DNA from: Mucilaginibacter jinjuensis
GTDB lineage: Bacteria; Bacteroidota; Bacteroidia; Sphingobacteriales; Sphingobacteriaceae
Assembly: GCF_028596025.1 (NCBI RefSeq)
Contig: NZ_CP117167.1
Location: 1,240,001-1,304,000 of the forward strand
Length of the DNA: 64,000 nucleotides
Direction: 5' to 3'
Positions 8,758 through 18,700 of this stretch are shown piece by piece. The position numbers and the translations under genes were made by a program. Under the pieces are notes generated by a model. That model searched no databases and was not told the DNA's origin. It was given only the letters and a program-made list of their open reading frames with translations. Every line of letters begins with the position of its first letter. Position 1 is the stretch's first letter.

Positions 8758-9064
8758 ATACGGCGCGGACCAGATCGCTTTTAGGTTGTTAACCTAACAA
8801 GAAAGGAACGATGCCTGGCTCAAAGGTGGTTGGGTACGGCAGGTTCAATTGCAAAGACAGGTGGCTGAAGATAAAACCTGTCACAAGGAAGCCATTGTAA
8901 AGGACTTTGAACAACCTTATGACTTAACAGCATGAATAAAGTTACATGCTGTTTGAAATGTAAAGCTTTAATCACGGCTTAAGTCTTTAACTGAGCGTAT
9001 TTTTGATAGGATATTATTTCAAGTTGCTTCCGGTCTTAATATGATAATCAACGCCCAAATGGCG
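8758..9064. other. Intergenic, 307 bp, nothing found
   Basis: No open frame or hairpin worth naming. It separates the Nudix relic from the convergent CGNR regulator gene. Confidence 0.5.
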
Positions 9065-9703
9065 TTACGCGTTAGGTGTTCTCTGTTCATTTTTCTTTTT
9101 CAAATAATAGCGTTTTGTTTTCTGACTGTTACCGCAAGATTCCATGGAGCACCATTTCTTGCGGTGGCTCTTTGTTTGGTCTAAAAAAAGCCAGGCGCAG
9201 CGTCCGCACTGTTTAATGAGGTGCAAACTGCCGGAGTTCAACAGGTCATAGGCGGATAGAACAAGCTTCCACACCGGAGCATATAAGCCCGCGTTTTCCA
9301 GGCGCAGCACAAATTTAATTCCACCATTGTCACGCCTTAATACCCTGAATTGCAATGCCTGTATAAAAAGATGGTTGGCCTGGTCTAAAATTTCCAGATC
9401 TGATTTGCTTGATATATTCCGGCCATGACCTATAAGAAGCTGATAAAGCATTTCTCGGATTTCTTTGGCGGATTGAAGGGCCTTTTCCGCAGTGTCCGGT
9501 TCGTTCTTAGCCGCAGCTTTGAGACGAGCCACAGTCCTTCCATCAAAAAGTTCGAGCCTTGCTGACAAAATTAACAGATCGTCGTAGGTATGAAGCCTTT
9601 CAGCAACGACGTCCTTTTCCCGGTCATAACCTGAATTTACAAAATCGAGGCAACTTACTCCGCCATCCAGTGTCATCGTTGTGACCGTGCTGATTTGGTT
9701 CAT
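9065..9703 (-). CDS. ABATE/CGNR zinc-finger transcriptional regulator
   Basis: A 212-residue regulator. N-terminal ABATE-type domain (about 1-150; 'GGVSCLDFVNSGYDR' and 'TYDDLLILSARL'). C-terminal CGNR zinc finger at about 165-205: 'CGRCAWLFLDQTKSHRKKWC' followed by 'SMESCGNSQKTKRYY', giving Cys-x2-Cys and Cys-x4-Cys ligands. Family members bind DNA and often control the adjacent divergent transporter or detoxification gene. Here it is divergent from a DMT efflux gene, and a perfect 7+7 dyad lies between them (9748-9769), a likely operator for this protein. It ends in a lysine-rich tail. Confidence 0.88.
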   Translation of the reverse strand: MNQISTVTTMTLDGGVSCLDFVNSGYDREKDVVAERLHTYDDLLILSARLELFDGRTVARLKAAAKNEPDTAEKALQSAKEIREMLYQLLIGHGRNISSKSDLEILDQANHLFIQALQFRVLRRDNGGIKFVLRLENAGLYAPVWKLVLSAYDLLNSGSLHLIKQCGRCAWLFLDQTKSHRKKWCSMESCGNSQKTKRYYLKKKNEQRTPNA

Positions 9704-9747
9704 GGAATAAAGTTAAATAATTCACACTGCTAAAACAATTTTTACAA

Positions 9748-9769
9748 GTGTTAATTATATATTTAACAC
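9748..9769. promoter_or_regulatory. Putative operator for the CGNR regulator
   Basis: Perfect dyad GTGTTAA-N8-TTAACAC in the 95-base gap between the divergent regulator (start 9703) and the DMT transporter (start 9799). The spacer is TTATATAT. Position and symmetry suggest a dimeric regulator binding site controlling both genes. Assignment to the CGNR protein is inference. Confidence 0.55.
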
Positions 9770-9798
9770 CAGTAATATGTATTTTAACAGTAATAAAA

Positions 9799-10722
9799 AT
9801 GAAAAACCGTAATAATCCATCGCCTATAGTATTGGTATTCGCTTTTATAGCTATTTATTTCATATGGGGAACAAGTTATCTGGCTATCATTTATGCCCTG
9901 AAAGGGCTTAAACCCTTTACGATTTCAGCTTTTAGATACTTGGCTGCTGGGCTTTTGCTGATCATTTGGATATGGATTCAAAAAGCCAGTTGGCCTAGTG
10001 GAAACGACAGAAAGGTTTTGGTCATCAGCGGCATTTTGATGCTAAGCGGGGGCTCAGGCCTGGTCGTCGTAGGAGAACAATATATTAGTTCCGGGGCGGC
10101 TGCGATTATAGTGGCTACAGAACCGCTTTTCTTTGTTTTGTTCGACCGTTATCGCTGGAATCTGTATTTTTCCAGCAAACGAATTATTGCGGGTTTATTT
10201 TTGGGGTTTGCCGGGATCGTATTGTTCACGTATTTTACACCAGACCGCACCGCGGGACTCCACGCACGGCCTGTTTTAGGAACGATAATCACTTTATTAA
10301 GCGCAGTGTCTTGGGTAGCAGGTGCTTTATATGCCAACCATAGATTAACATCGGGTGCACGGAACTTAAGTAACAGCGCTATTCAACTCATTGCTGCGGG
10401 ATTGTTTTCAGGTATAATTGCTGGCGTTAAAGGTGAATTTTCCACTCTTTTTGAAGTTGCAATTCCGATAAGCGCGTGGCTGGGGCTAACATACCTTATT
10501 ATTATGGGATCGCTAATTGCCTACCTGTCTTTCAACTGGCTGATCACCGTACAACCGCCCGCCGTCGTAAGTACTCATACCTATGTAAATCCTATTATTG
10601 CGATATTTATGGGTTGGTTGCTTGCGGCGGAGTCTCTATCCCGGATACAACTGATTGCTTTAGGGTTCGTAATGGCCGGCGTGGTCCTCACGCAATTAAA
10701 TAAGCAGAAAATAGCTAGCTAA
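9799..10722 (+). CDS. EamA/DMT-superfamily transporter
   Basis: Inner-membrane protein of 307 residues, start ATG 9799 (an earlier in-frame start would add 17 mostly hydrophobic residues). Ten predicted membrane segments, arranged as two EamA repeats: first 'IAIYFIWGTSYLAIIYALKGLKPFTISAFRYLAAG' and second beginning around 'VLGTIITLLSAVSWVAGALY'. The family includes YdcZ/RhaT/YddG-type drug and metabolite exporters. The substrate is unknown. It is divergent from the CGNR regulator, so expression is probably controlled by it, a common pairing for efflux pumps. Confidence 0.9.
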   Translation: MKNRNNPSPIVLVFAFIAIYFIWGTSYLAIIYALKGLKPFTISAFRYLAAGLLLIIWIWIQKASWPSGNDRKVLVISGILMLSGGSGLVVVGEQYISSGAAAIIVATEPLFFVLFDRYRWNLYFSSKRIIAGLFLGFAGIVLFTYFTPDRTAGLHARPVLGTIITLLSAVSWVAGALYANHRLTSGARNLSNSAIQLIAAGLFSGIIAGVKGEFSTLFEVAIPISAWLGLTYLIIMGSLIAYLSFNWLITVQPPAVVSTHTYVNPIIAIFMGWLLAAESLSRIQLIALGFVMAGVVLTQLNKQKIAS

Positions 10723-10925
10723 TCTTAACCCAGAAATTATCCGACGGCACAATGGTGACATCTAAGCCGAATAGAACTAGGCAAGGTTTCCCCGTTCCTT
10801 TCAGTTCATCCATAGATGTTAGCTAGATATAGCTAACGTGGTGCGGTCAGGCGTCCATTTTAATTTGCGGTTAGCCTTGGTGCCCGTTTTTATTTCGTTC
10901 AACTCGTTATGGTAAGCGGTTGATC

Positions 10926-11480
10926 TCATCTTGTCTTGGCCACCTCCTTAGCCACGGCCTTTTTGGTTGCCGGTTTTGCCGGCACATCCTTTTCACTGGG
11001 CTGGCCAGAACGTCCGGCGGCATAACTTTTCCTTCCCCGGTAATGGCCTACTTTGATCTGGTGATTTTCTTCCGCTGCGTCTATAGAGTGGGTACAGGTA
11101 ATGTCATCTTCGCTGGTCGCCAGGCGGGATAAGGTCATGTAGAATTTCCGAAGCTGGTCCAGTTCAGCTTCGCTCAGATCTTCCAGGCTGACCATTCTGT
11201 TGCTGCTGCCTTCGTGCGAGGCTATCAGCTCATTCAGCTTCAGGTGGATCGCTTTGGAGTCCTTGTTCTGTGATTTCTGGATCAGGAACACCATCAGGAA
11301 AGTAACGATGGTGGTGCCCGTATTAATAATTAGTTGCCAAGTCTCGGAATAATGGGCGACCGGGCCGGCCGCAGCCCAGACGATGATGGTCAAAGCGGCA
11401 ATGATAAAAGCGGCGGAACTTCCTGTGGCATTGGTCGCCCAGTTTGAAAAGCGTTCAAATAAATTTTTTTTCTTGGTCAT
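10926..11480 (-). CDS. Low-affinity iron permease family membrane protein
   Basis: A 184-residue protein. N-terminal part has two membrane helices, 'AAFIIAALTIIVWAAAGPV' (about 23-42) and 'LIINTGTTIVTFLMVFLIQKSQNKD' (about 50-75), matching the bacterial low-affinity iron permease family, where 'FLIQ.SQN.D..A...KL.ELI' follows the second helix. The C-terminus is a disordered, Lys/Ala-rich tail after 'HQIKVGHYRGRKSYAAGRSGQPS'. Known members are named from yeast Fet4, but bacterial proteins have not been shown to carry iron. A single-gene unit. Confidence 0.82.
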   Translation of the reverse strand: MTKKKNLFERFSNWATNATGSSAAFIIAALTIIVWAAAGPVAHYSETWQLIINTGTTIVTFLMVFLIQKSQNKDSKAIHLKLNELIASHEGSSNRMVSLEDLSEAELDQLRKFYMTLSRLATSEDDITCTHSIDAAEENHQIKVGHYRGRKSYAAGRSGQPSEKDVPAKPATKKAVAKEVAKTR

Positions 11481-11568
11481 GTTAACAGGGATTTAATGAT
11501 AAAGTGTTTTATTCTTAAAATGTTTGAAACATCTGATATCCAGTAATGTTATTCCCCGAAATTTCAAG

Positions 11569-12199
11569 ATGAGAGCAATTTTACTTTTTTTTATAGGATT
11601 AATACTTTGCGGTAGTACAACAATGATAAGGGCGCAAACCATCCCCGCCGCAGCAAAACCGGTGCTGGTCGGCCGTGTTCAGCGCGATACAGTAACGGAA
11701 AAGATACGACCAAAGAGAATCAGGAGCCGCAGTATTTTTATTTGTCCTTCAACGCCAATATTTTCGTGAATTCCAAAGGTGGTGTTGAACAGCGTTTTTC
11801 CCCTGCCGTGGAATTCGGCCGGACTTTTGGTATTTTTGACATCGGCCTGGCGACCGGCCGACTGAGTTCCATGGATCATGGCCCGGATACTTCGCGTTTT
11901 GTCGAGTTCCGTCCAACGATCAATGTATTTTCCAAGGGGCGCTTCGCCGAAGCGCTGTGCCTGGGAGGAGGTTATGTATTTAAAGCCAAACAGGGTTTGA
12001 TGACTGAGATCTGTAACAGCATCAATTTCAACGTAACGGAAGTTTCGCCGTGGCCGTGCAGCAGGGTTACCTATTCTTTGATGGCACCAATGATCACCGT
12101 AATGAGCAGTATATGGGATTTACCTTTACCTATAATTTCCTGCGGAAGCATAGCGTGAATATGCGCCGGAAGCGTAAAGTGATCGTCAGCGATAATTAG
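11569..12199 (+). pseudogene. Frameshifted secreted/outer-membrane beta-barrel-like protein
   Basis: ATG 11569 gives a clear signal peptide (MRAILLFFIGLILCGSTTMI, cleavage after RAQ). The frame runs out near 11769. A second frame takes over with 'YLSFNANIFVNSKGGVEQ' and 'FGRTFGIFDIGLATGRLS' up to about 12035. A third frame gives 'VAVQQGYLFFDGT' and 'YMGFTFTYNFLRKHSVNMRRKRKV', ending at TAG 12197-12199. Alternating hydrophobic strands and the final aromatic-rich strand suggest a small beta-barrel. Two frameshifts make it a pseudogene. Function unknown. Confidence 0.68.
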
Positions 12200-12213
12200 C
12201 GGGTCAACACAAT

Positions 12214-13377
12214 TCATCGCCCGAGGAACAAGAAGATCTCATCCACTGCTTTAGGATAACCTCCGGCCTCTCTAAAAGACACATTGATCTGCCGGATAGC
12301 CGTCAGGTAGGCGGGGTCATTCATGACGACCTCTATCGCATTCTTTAACAGTTCCGGGTTCAGCTGCCGCACATCTAATTTGATGGTCGCCCCGAGCTCC
12401 TCGGCACGTGCTGCCAGCAAGGGTTGATCGGCGCCCATCGGCAAGCTTACAAAAGGCACTTTGTTACTGATCAGGTCGCTCATGCTGTTCATGCCTGCAT
12501 GGGTAATTGCTACGTCGGCATATTTCAGGAGCGCATTCTGCGGCACATAGTCGCGCACTACAAAATGTTCCGGGAACTGGCTGTCATTCAGCTTAACGCC
12601 ATGCGCTGCCATGACCACAATGCCGTCCCAATCCTTAAAAGCAGTAACAAACATCTCGTATAGTTTCGGATCAAAGACTCCGAAGACCGTTCCGAGGGAA
12701 ATATATAACACGCGTTTGCCTGCCAGCCGTTCAAAAGGAAAGTCCAGGTCTTCATGACGATCATAGATTGGCGGTCCGACAAAGCGGCAGCTATCGTCGA
12801 GGTAATCAGAGGGCGGCGCAAAATAACGCGAGGTATAAACCAGTTTCAGCGGGCTGTTATATAGCATTAGTTCCAACGGATGGCCGGGCATGGTGACGCC
12901 ATAGGCAGCCGTTAACTGCGCGGCAGTTTCCTGATACTGCTGCATGATATCGTCCGGTAATTTAAAACTGCCGATATTTTTAAAGCTGTCGAGGCCGGCA
13001 AACACCGCCAGTGAAGAAATCGAAGGAATTTTAAACAACTGCTCCAAAGCGCCGGTAAACGGAAACGCAGCCGAATGGATCAGGTAGTCAAATTTCAGCG
13101 GGGCTGTTTGTGCTAAAATATCCGCTATTACCGAAGGTGCCTTGCTGGCGACACTCATTAGTCCGCCGCCCTGCCCGGGTTTGCCGGCTGCCTTAAAAAT
13201 ATCCAAATCTTCATTATAGGCCAAAAATATGGCGCCCGCCGCTTCGATCTTCGTGCGAAAATAGTCGGATGCAAAATAGTAGACCTTTTCACCATGAAGG
13301 CTTAGTTCGGCCACCAGCCCTAAAGTGGGATTCACATGCCCGTGGGAGGGCATTCCTAAAAATAAAACGTTCGCCAT
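12214..13377 (-). CDS. GT1 (MGT-type) glycosyltransferase
   Basis: A 387-residue GT-B fold enzyme of the UDP-glucosyl/macrolide glycosyltransferase type. N-terminal 'NVLFLGMPSHGHVNPTLGLVAEL' contains the catalytic His of GT1 enzymes (about residue 13). The C-terminal donor-binding region reads 'VAITHAGMNSMSDLISNKVPFVSLPMGADQPLLAARAEELG', close to the PSPG-like motif of MGT enzymes (HxGxxS...P...P...DQ). It would move a sugar from a nucleotide sugar to a hydrophobic natural product. No biosynthetic genes lie beside it, so it may act in detoxification of macrolide-like compounds. Intact, unlike genes on both sides. Confidence 0.9.
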   Translation of the reverse strand: MANVLFLGMPSHGHVNPTLGLVAELSLHGEKVYYFASDYFRTKIEAAGAIFLAYNEDLDIFKAAGKPGQGGGLMSVASKAPSVIADILAQTAPLKFDYLIHSAAFPFTGALEQLFKIPSISSLAVFAGLDSFKNIGSFKLPDDIMQQYQETAAQLTAAYGVTMPGHPLELMLYNSPLKLVYTSRYFAPPSDYLDDSCRFVGPPIYDRHEDLDFPFERLAGKRVLYISLGTVFGVFDPKLYEMFVTAFKDWDGIVVMAAHGVKLNDSQFPEHFVVRDYVPQNALLKYADVAITHAGMNSMSDLISNKVPFVSLPMGADQPLLAARAEELGATIKLDVRQLNPELLKNAIEVVMNDPAYLTAIRQINVSFREAGGYPKAVDEIFLFLGR

Positions 13378-13464
13378 AAAGATGTTGACGAAGGAGACCG
13401 CAAAATACTTTAAAAAATAAAAATTTTGATCAGTGACCGGTATGATGATCTTTGTAAATAGTAA

Positions 13465-13745
13465 TCACGAGGTTTTCGGCCGGGCAGGGATGTTGGCGTA
13501 ACCAGCCACACGCGGCTCAACACCGTAACTGCCGTTAGTCCAGGTCTTCACATCCCCGCGTTCTAAAATGGCGGGTATTTGGTAGCGGATCGTAGACATC
13601 ACGCTGTTTGCCGGCATGGTCAGCATCACGAAAATCAGCAGCAGGACTTTGGTTTTGATGCCCATCCAGATATCCCATAGCGAGGAAATCGTCCGCACAA
13701 TCGATCGTGTAAATCCGTTCCTGCTCGCGGTTATATTCGAAAGTC
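13465..13745 (-). pseudogene. Fragment of a YedK/SRAP (SOS-associated peptidase) gene
   Basis: Minus-strand translations in two frames give pieces of a SRAP domain: first 'ERIYTIDCADDFLAMGYLDG' (like the substrate-strand plus 'FAFAGLWD' core), then in the other frame 'SLWDIWMGIKTK' and 'TMPANSVMSTIRYQIPAIL', matching the SRAP 'TTxANxxMxxIHxRMPVIL' motif. The N-terminal catalytic Cys (MCGR in intact proteins) is not found upstream. SRAP proteins crosslink abasic sites in single-stranded DNA. With uvrA and ku relics nearby, the gene fits a decaying DNA-repair block. Confidence 0.5.
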
Positions 13746-14491
13746 TATATCGTCACCGCGCAATGCGTCCGGCCAGCTCTCCAAAGCGGGCACCAAGAAT
13801 CACGATTCAATGCGTTCTGTTCTTGCTATATGTTATCGTCAGTAGTCAACAGTCCAGCGAAATTGCCGTATCTTAATCCGGCATAGCACCGATAACCATC
13901 GGCAACAGGGAGCCGAAATTACCGGCAGAACCCGGGTCATACATATTATGATCAAATTAAGGTTGATTAAACTATAAGTTTATATGTTCCTAAAGAGATG
14001 GCCAGTCGATGTCAGGACTGGTCTACTCGAGCATAAAACGTTCAACACTCCTTTAGAGAGTGATAAACTTATTGGTTACTTTAATTAGCATTTCAAGATT
14101 ATTTCTGTTGATTATCGTAACGAAACATTCTGTGGTAGTTTTATTCTTTATCGGCAGTTGGCCCAGACTGGATGGCAGTCCAAGGTTATAAATCCATCTG
14201 AAATATCACAAATGCAAACAGTAGAGTCGAAAGAATGAAAGGTGGGGTAAGAGAGAGTGAGATTATGTAATTTAAGCGGGGACTGCTATTACCAACAACG
14301 AGTTCATCAATGCTGGTATTCCTGTTTTTTTTACAGCCTTTTATGCAAGCTAAAACGTCGCTCACAATTATGATACCGTAATATACATGTTTTGCAAATG
14401 TTTTAAGATTTTATGTCTCGAATAGATAGCTGTAAACAATGATTAGCTTGTGGAAGCTTCTACTATCTAAATGTGATGTACAAAAAAATAA
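13746..14491. other. Intergenic, about 750 bp, no supported gene
   Basis: Contains further sequence upstream of the SRAP fragment and AT-rich DNA downstream of the XRE pair. GC drops clearly toward 14.4 kb, marking the change from the repair block to the AT-rich accessory region. No hairpin, tRNA or convincing ORF seen. Confidence 0.5.
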
Positions 14492-14893
14492 TTATTCCTT
14501 CTGGGCATTCAACAAAATTTCAACTTTTTCACGTTCGGTTTTGAGCAGATTTTCGTATAGCTCAATAATCTTTTCAACTGGATTATTTACGTTTTCTACG
14601 AACGTGTAAATAGAGTTAGTTGTAACGTTACACCCTTCATTGAAATTAGTACTTATATTAAATACCTTGTCTTCATTGAAATTGGCCAAACCTTCTTTAG
14701 TAACGCCTAGCACAGTTGCAATTTGTTCCAATCGATGATCGTCAATTGACTCGCTTTGTTCTAATTTAGAAACGGCTTGTTTAGAAATATTTAAGCCAGA
14801 GCCCAAATCATCTTGAGTCATGCCTCTAAGTTTTCGAACTCGCTCTATTTTTTTTCCTATATGTAATGGTTTATTAAATGTAGATGATTCCAT
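14492..14893 (-). CDS. XRE-family transcriptional regulator (second of a tandem pair)
   Basis: A 133-residue protein with an N-terminal HTH_3 domain at about 10-65: 'IGKKIERVRKLRGMTQDDLGSGLNISKQAVSKLEQ', then a polar middle and a C-terminal helix 'PVEKIIELYENLLKTEREKVEILL' likely used for dimerisation. It begins 8 bases after the stop of its paralogue at 14902-15315 and shares its domain plan and C-terminal motif (IxELYExLLxxEREK), so the pair arose by duplication. Possible targets are the adjacent susC operon or themselves. Confidence 0.88.
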   Translation of the reverse strand: MESSTFNKPLHIGKKIERVRKLRGMTQDDLGSGLNISKQAVSKLEQSESIDDHRLEQIATVLGVTKEGLANFNEDKVFNISTNFNEGCNVTTNSIYTFVENVNNPVEKIIELYENLLKTEREKVEILLNAQKE

Positions 14894-14901
14894 AATTTCA
14901 A

Positions 14902-15315
14902 TTATGATTCGTTTGTTTTACCGTTAAGCAGTTCCAACTTCTCTCGCTCACTAGTTAGAAGTCTTTCATACAACTCAGTTATTTTCTCAAGTGGATTGAA
15001 TTGTTGGGCTACAAAATTACTTGAAGCATTATCTTTTATTTCAATATCATGTATATCGTAGTAATTATTAATGTTGTAAGTGATTTTTTCATCATCAAAG
15101 TTTTTGATGGCTTCTGGAGTAACTCCCAAAATTTCTGCAATTTGCTTTAGCAGTTCATCTCCAATTTCCTCTTCCTGTTCGATTTTTGATACCTGAGATT
15201 GAGATATTCCAAGCCTGTTAGCCATGTATTCCTGTTTAATGCCCCTAAAGTTTCTAATACGTTCAACCTTTTGCCCCATCGACAACCGCTGCTTCGAGAA
15301 TTGCTGTTCTTCCAT
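14902..15315 (-). CDS. XRE-family transcriptional regulator (first of a tandem pair)
   Basis: A 137-residue protein with HTH_3 'GQKVERIRNFRGIKQEYMANRLGISQSQVSKIEQ' at about 13-48, an acidic patch, 'NINNYYDIHDIEIKDN' and the helix 'PLEKITELYERLLTSEREKLELL'. This architecture (short HTH plus ELYExLL-EREK helix) recurs in Sphingobacteriaceae regulators. Co-transcribed with its paralogue downstream. Divergent from the SusC operon with a gap of 433 bases. Confidence 0.88.
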   Translation of the reverse strand: MEEQQFSKQRLSMGQKVERIRNFRGIKQEYMANRLGISQSQVSKIEQEEEIGDELLKQIAEILGVTPEAIKNFDDEKITYNINNYYDIHDIEIKDNASSNFVAQQFNPLEKITELYERLLTSEREKLELLNGKTNES

Positions 15316-15748
15316 CAGATATAATTATGTTTTAAAGTTATAAAAATCAACTGAGATATGATAATAATCAACTATACAATTTTCTCACTTATGATAAAAT
15401 TGAGTTATTTCGGTTATTAAATATGTGCAAGATAATCAATAGGAGACATCATCATCAAAAAGTTTTTGAGCGCCTTTTTGCGGAAGATTATTTCAGGCAT
15501 AATTACCAATTTAATATATCAGGAATCATTTTTTTAGCTGTCAGGAAAGTTTTGGGTGTGGCCTATGTCATTCGCCAGATCATTCGTTATCCATTACAAG
15601 ATCCAATCAAGAATATAATATGCCATCCTGAATGAAAAAGGTGGACGGCAGTTGATGTCAGTTAATAGTTAATTTGCCAGTAAAGTTTTGTCGGCTGCCG
15701 TCACCTTTTTTGATTAACCTAATAAACGTTTCAGTATTCCCCTAATCA
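15316..15748. other. Leader region upstream of the SusC operon
   Basis: AT-rich 433-bp divergent gap. It holds a possible 70-codon frame (15423-15635) without recognisable features and an inverted repeat (15634-15711). Promoters for the XRE pair and the susC operon should be here. I could not place them with confidence. Confidence 0.45.
15634..15711 (+). terminator. Terminator- or attenuator-like inverted repeat before susC
   Basis: Arms GAAAAAGGTGGACGGCAG (15634-15651) and CTGCCGTCACCTTTTTT (15695-15711) pair with one bulged base around a 43-base loop and end in a T run. It stands 38 bases before the susC start, so it could be an attenuator of the operon or the end of a small upstream transcript. 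Confidence 0.5.
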
Positions 15749-18700
15749 ATGAAAAAATTAACGACTAAAATCGTCATGGGCTTGCTATGCCCAACAAAAA
15801 AGAAAATGCTTACAGCAATTATGCTTGGATTAATTGCTAATGTGTCAATGCTTTTTGCGCAGCAGAAAACGTTAATAAGCATTCACGGGACAGTGGTATC
15901 AGGTTTAACATCAGAAGCTCTTGTGAAAGCTACAGTAAAAAATAACAACAATAACATACAAACGGTCACTAATTCGTACGGCCAGTTTCAACTCAATTCT
16001 ACAGACACAACAGGAAGTATTACAATTACTTATGTTGGATATCGTTCTGTAACAGTTACTTATAGTACTTCGCATCCTGGCCCATTCAAAATTGCTTTAA
16101 TTCCTGAAGAAAATACTTTGAAAGAAGTGGTTGTATCCACTGGTTATCAAATACTTCCTAAAGAAAGGGTTACAGGATCTTTTGCACAAGTAAATAACGA
16201 ACTGTTTGATCGCAGAGTTAGTACAGATATATTAAGTCGTTTGGAAGGGGTAACTTCCGGCTTACTATTTAATCGAAATACCGGCAGCGGAGCAAATGGA
16301 CAGCCTGATATTAGTATCCGGGGAACTAATACCTTGTTTACTAATAGTCAACCATTAATTGTCATCGACAATTTTCCGTATGATGGGGATATCAATAATA
16401 TCAATCCTAACGATATCGAAAATATAACTGTTCTAAAGGATGCATCTGCCGCGAGTATCTGGGGCGTTCGGTCGGGTAACGGAGTGATCGTAATCAATAC
16501 TAAAAAGGGGAAAAAGAACCAACAGTTATCAGCGGAATTAAACGCAAATATTACAGTAGGCAACAAACCTGACTTATATTACGGTCCGTTTAATATTCGT
16601 TCTACAGATTTTATAAATATCGAGCAAACTCTATTTAATCAAGGGTATTATGACGGAAATTTAAGCACAGGTTATACTGCAGTTACTCCCGTTGTACAGA
16701 TTTTAGCGGATCAACGCGCAGGGAAGATCTCAGCTGGCGCAGCCTTGTCACAAATTGGTGCTCTAAGAAATATTGACGTCCGCGATCAGGAGTTTAAATA
16801 TTTTTATAGAAAATCTGTCAATCAGCAATATTCCCTCAATCTCCACGGGGGAAATACCAATAGCGACTATTTGTTTTCACTGGGCGATGATCAGGAAGTA
16901 AGTTATTATCAGGGGAATAGCAGCGGACGAATTACTCTTAATTCTTTATATAATTTCTACCCCGTTAAAAATCTTCAAATTTCAGCCGGTGTTAATTATG
17001 CTAAGTCTCGTATCCAAAATAATAATCCAATTTCTATCAACGGCGGTATTTCCGCGGCTGGTCATCCAATTTATCCATATGCCCAATTGGTTGATGCAGC
17101 TGGTAACGCACTTGCTATTGAAAAGGATTATAGTTCAAATTATACACATTTTGTAAATAGTAACTTTTTGAATTGGGATTATAAACCCTTGGACGAGTTA
17201 AATAGTGCCGATAATGTCAATAATTCAATTGATGACCGGATCAATTTGGGGATTCAATATAACTTTTTGAAACATTTTACGGGCAGCCTTAAATATCAAT
17301 ATGAACACGCCAGTTCGGAAACGAAAAATTATTATAGTGAGGCCACATATTATACCAGAAATTTAATTAACCAATTTACTCAAATTAATGCTGATGGTAC
17401 CGTAACCACCCCAATACCTAATGGTGGCATTCTTCAGCAAATTAATGGGTATTTACTATCGCAACGTGGCAGAGCCCAGCTTAATTACAGTAATAATTGG
17501 CACCAAAATCAAGAACTAAATATTATAGCAGGTGCTGAAATCAGTAATGTCAGAAACGAAAGTAATGCGAATACTATTTACGGTTACGATAAAGAAACTC
17601 AAACAAGTTATCCAGCTGTTGATTATTCGAGCAGCTTTTCACTTAATCCTACAGGCTCCGGCATCATTCCAACGATTCTTGGTTTTAGTGGCACAACAGA
17701 CAGGTATATATCATATTTCAGTAATGGTGCCTATACATACTTAAACAAATACACTGTTTCTGCGAGCGGCAGGATCGATAAATCAAATTTGTTTGGCGTT
17801 AATACCAATCAGAAGTCAGTACCGCTTTATTCCACTGGCATTGCCTGGAATTTGAGTAAGGAAAATTTTTATCACCTGTCCTGGTTGCCAGATCTCAAGT
17901 TCCGTGCAACTTATGGTTATAACGGAAATATTAATAAAAGTGCAACTGCTGTTACAACAATCCGAAAGCAAAGTGCAACAGGATCTAATTATACGCCACT
18001 TGTAGAAAGCTATATTGATAACCCTGGAAATCCTGATCTCAGATGGGAAAAAGTGAGGATCATCAATTTAGGACTGGATTTTGCTTCTAAAAACAATATT
18101 ATTTCGGGTAGTTTAGAATATTATACTAAAAAGGGAACCGACCTTTTTGGCTATTTGCCAATTGCGTCGTCAACGGGATTTACATCTTTTTTTGGAAATA
18201 CGGCAGACATCAATGGGAATGGTCTTGATATAACCTTAAACTCTAAGAATATAGTTACGGACGGTTTTAAATGGACAAGCAATTTCCTTTTGACCTATGT
18301 GCTTGATAAAGTTACGAAATATGATACTAAAACGACTTCAGCTTCCTACATTATTTCGAGTACGGCAACTACTATCGCTCCTCTGACTAATCGGCCGCTA
18401 TATGCAATATATAGCTATCGTTGGGCTGGGTTAGATGGACAGACTGGTGATCCTCAAGGGTATCTAAATAATAAAGTAAGTCGTGATTATGCCAGTATCC
18501 TGGCTAATACATCTAGTGATGATATGGTTTATAGCGGGCCGTCCAGGCCGACAACCTATGGTTCCTTCCGAAATAATCTGAGTTATAAAAATTTTACACT
18601 ATCCATAAATGTTATTTATAAACTGAATTATTATTTCAGAAAGGCTTCAATGACTTCTTCCAATCTGCCGTATTCAGCCACAACTGATTATTATAACAGA

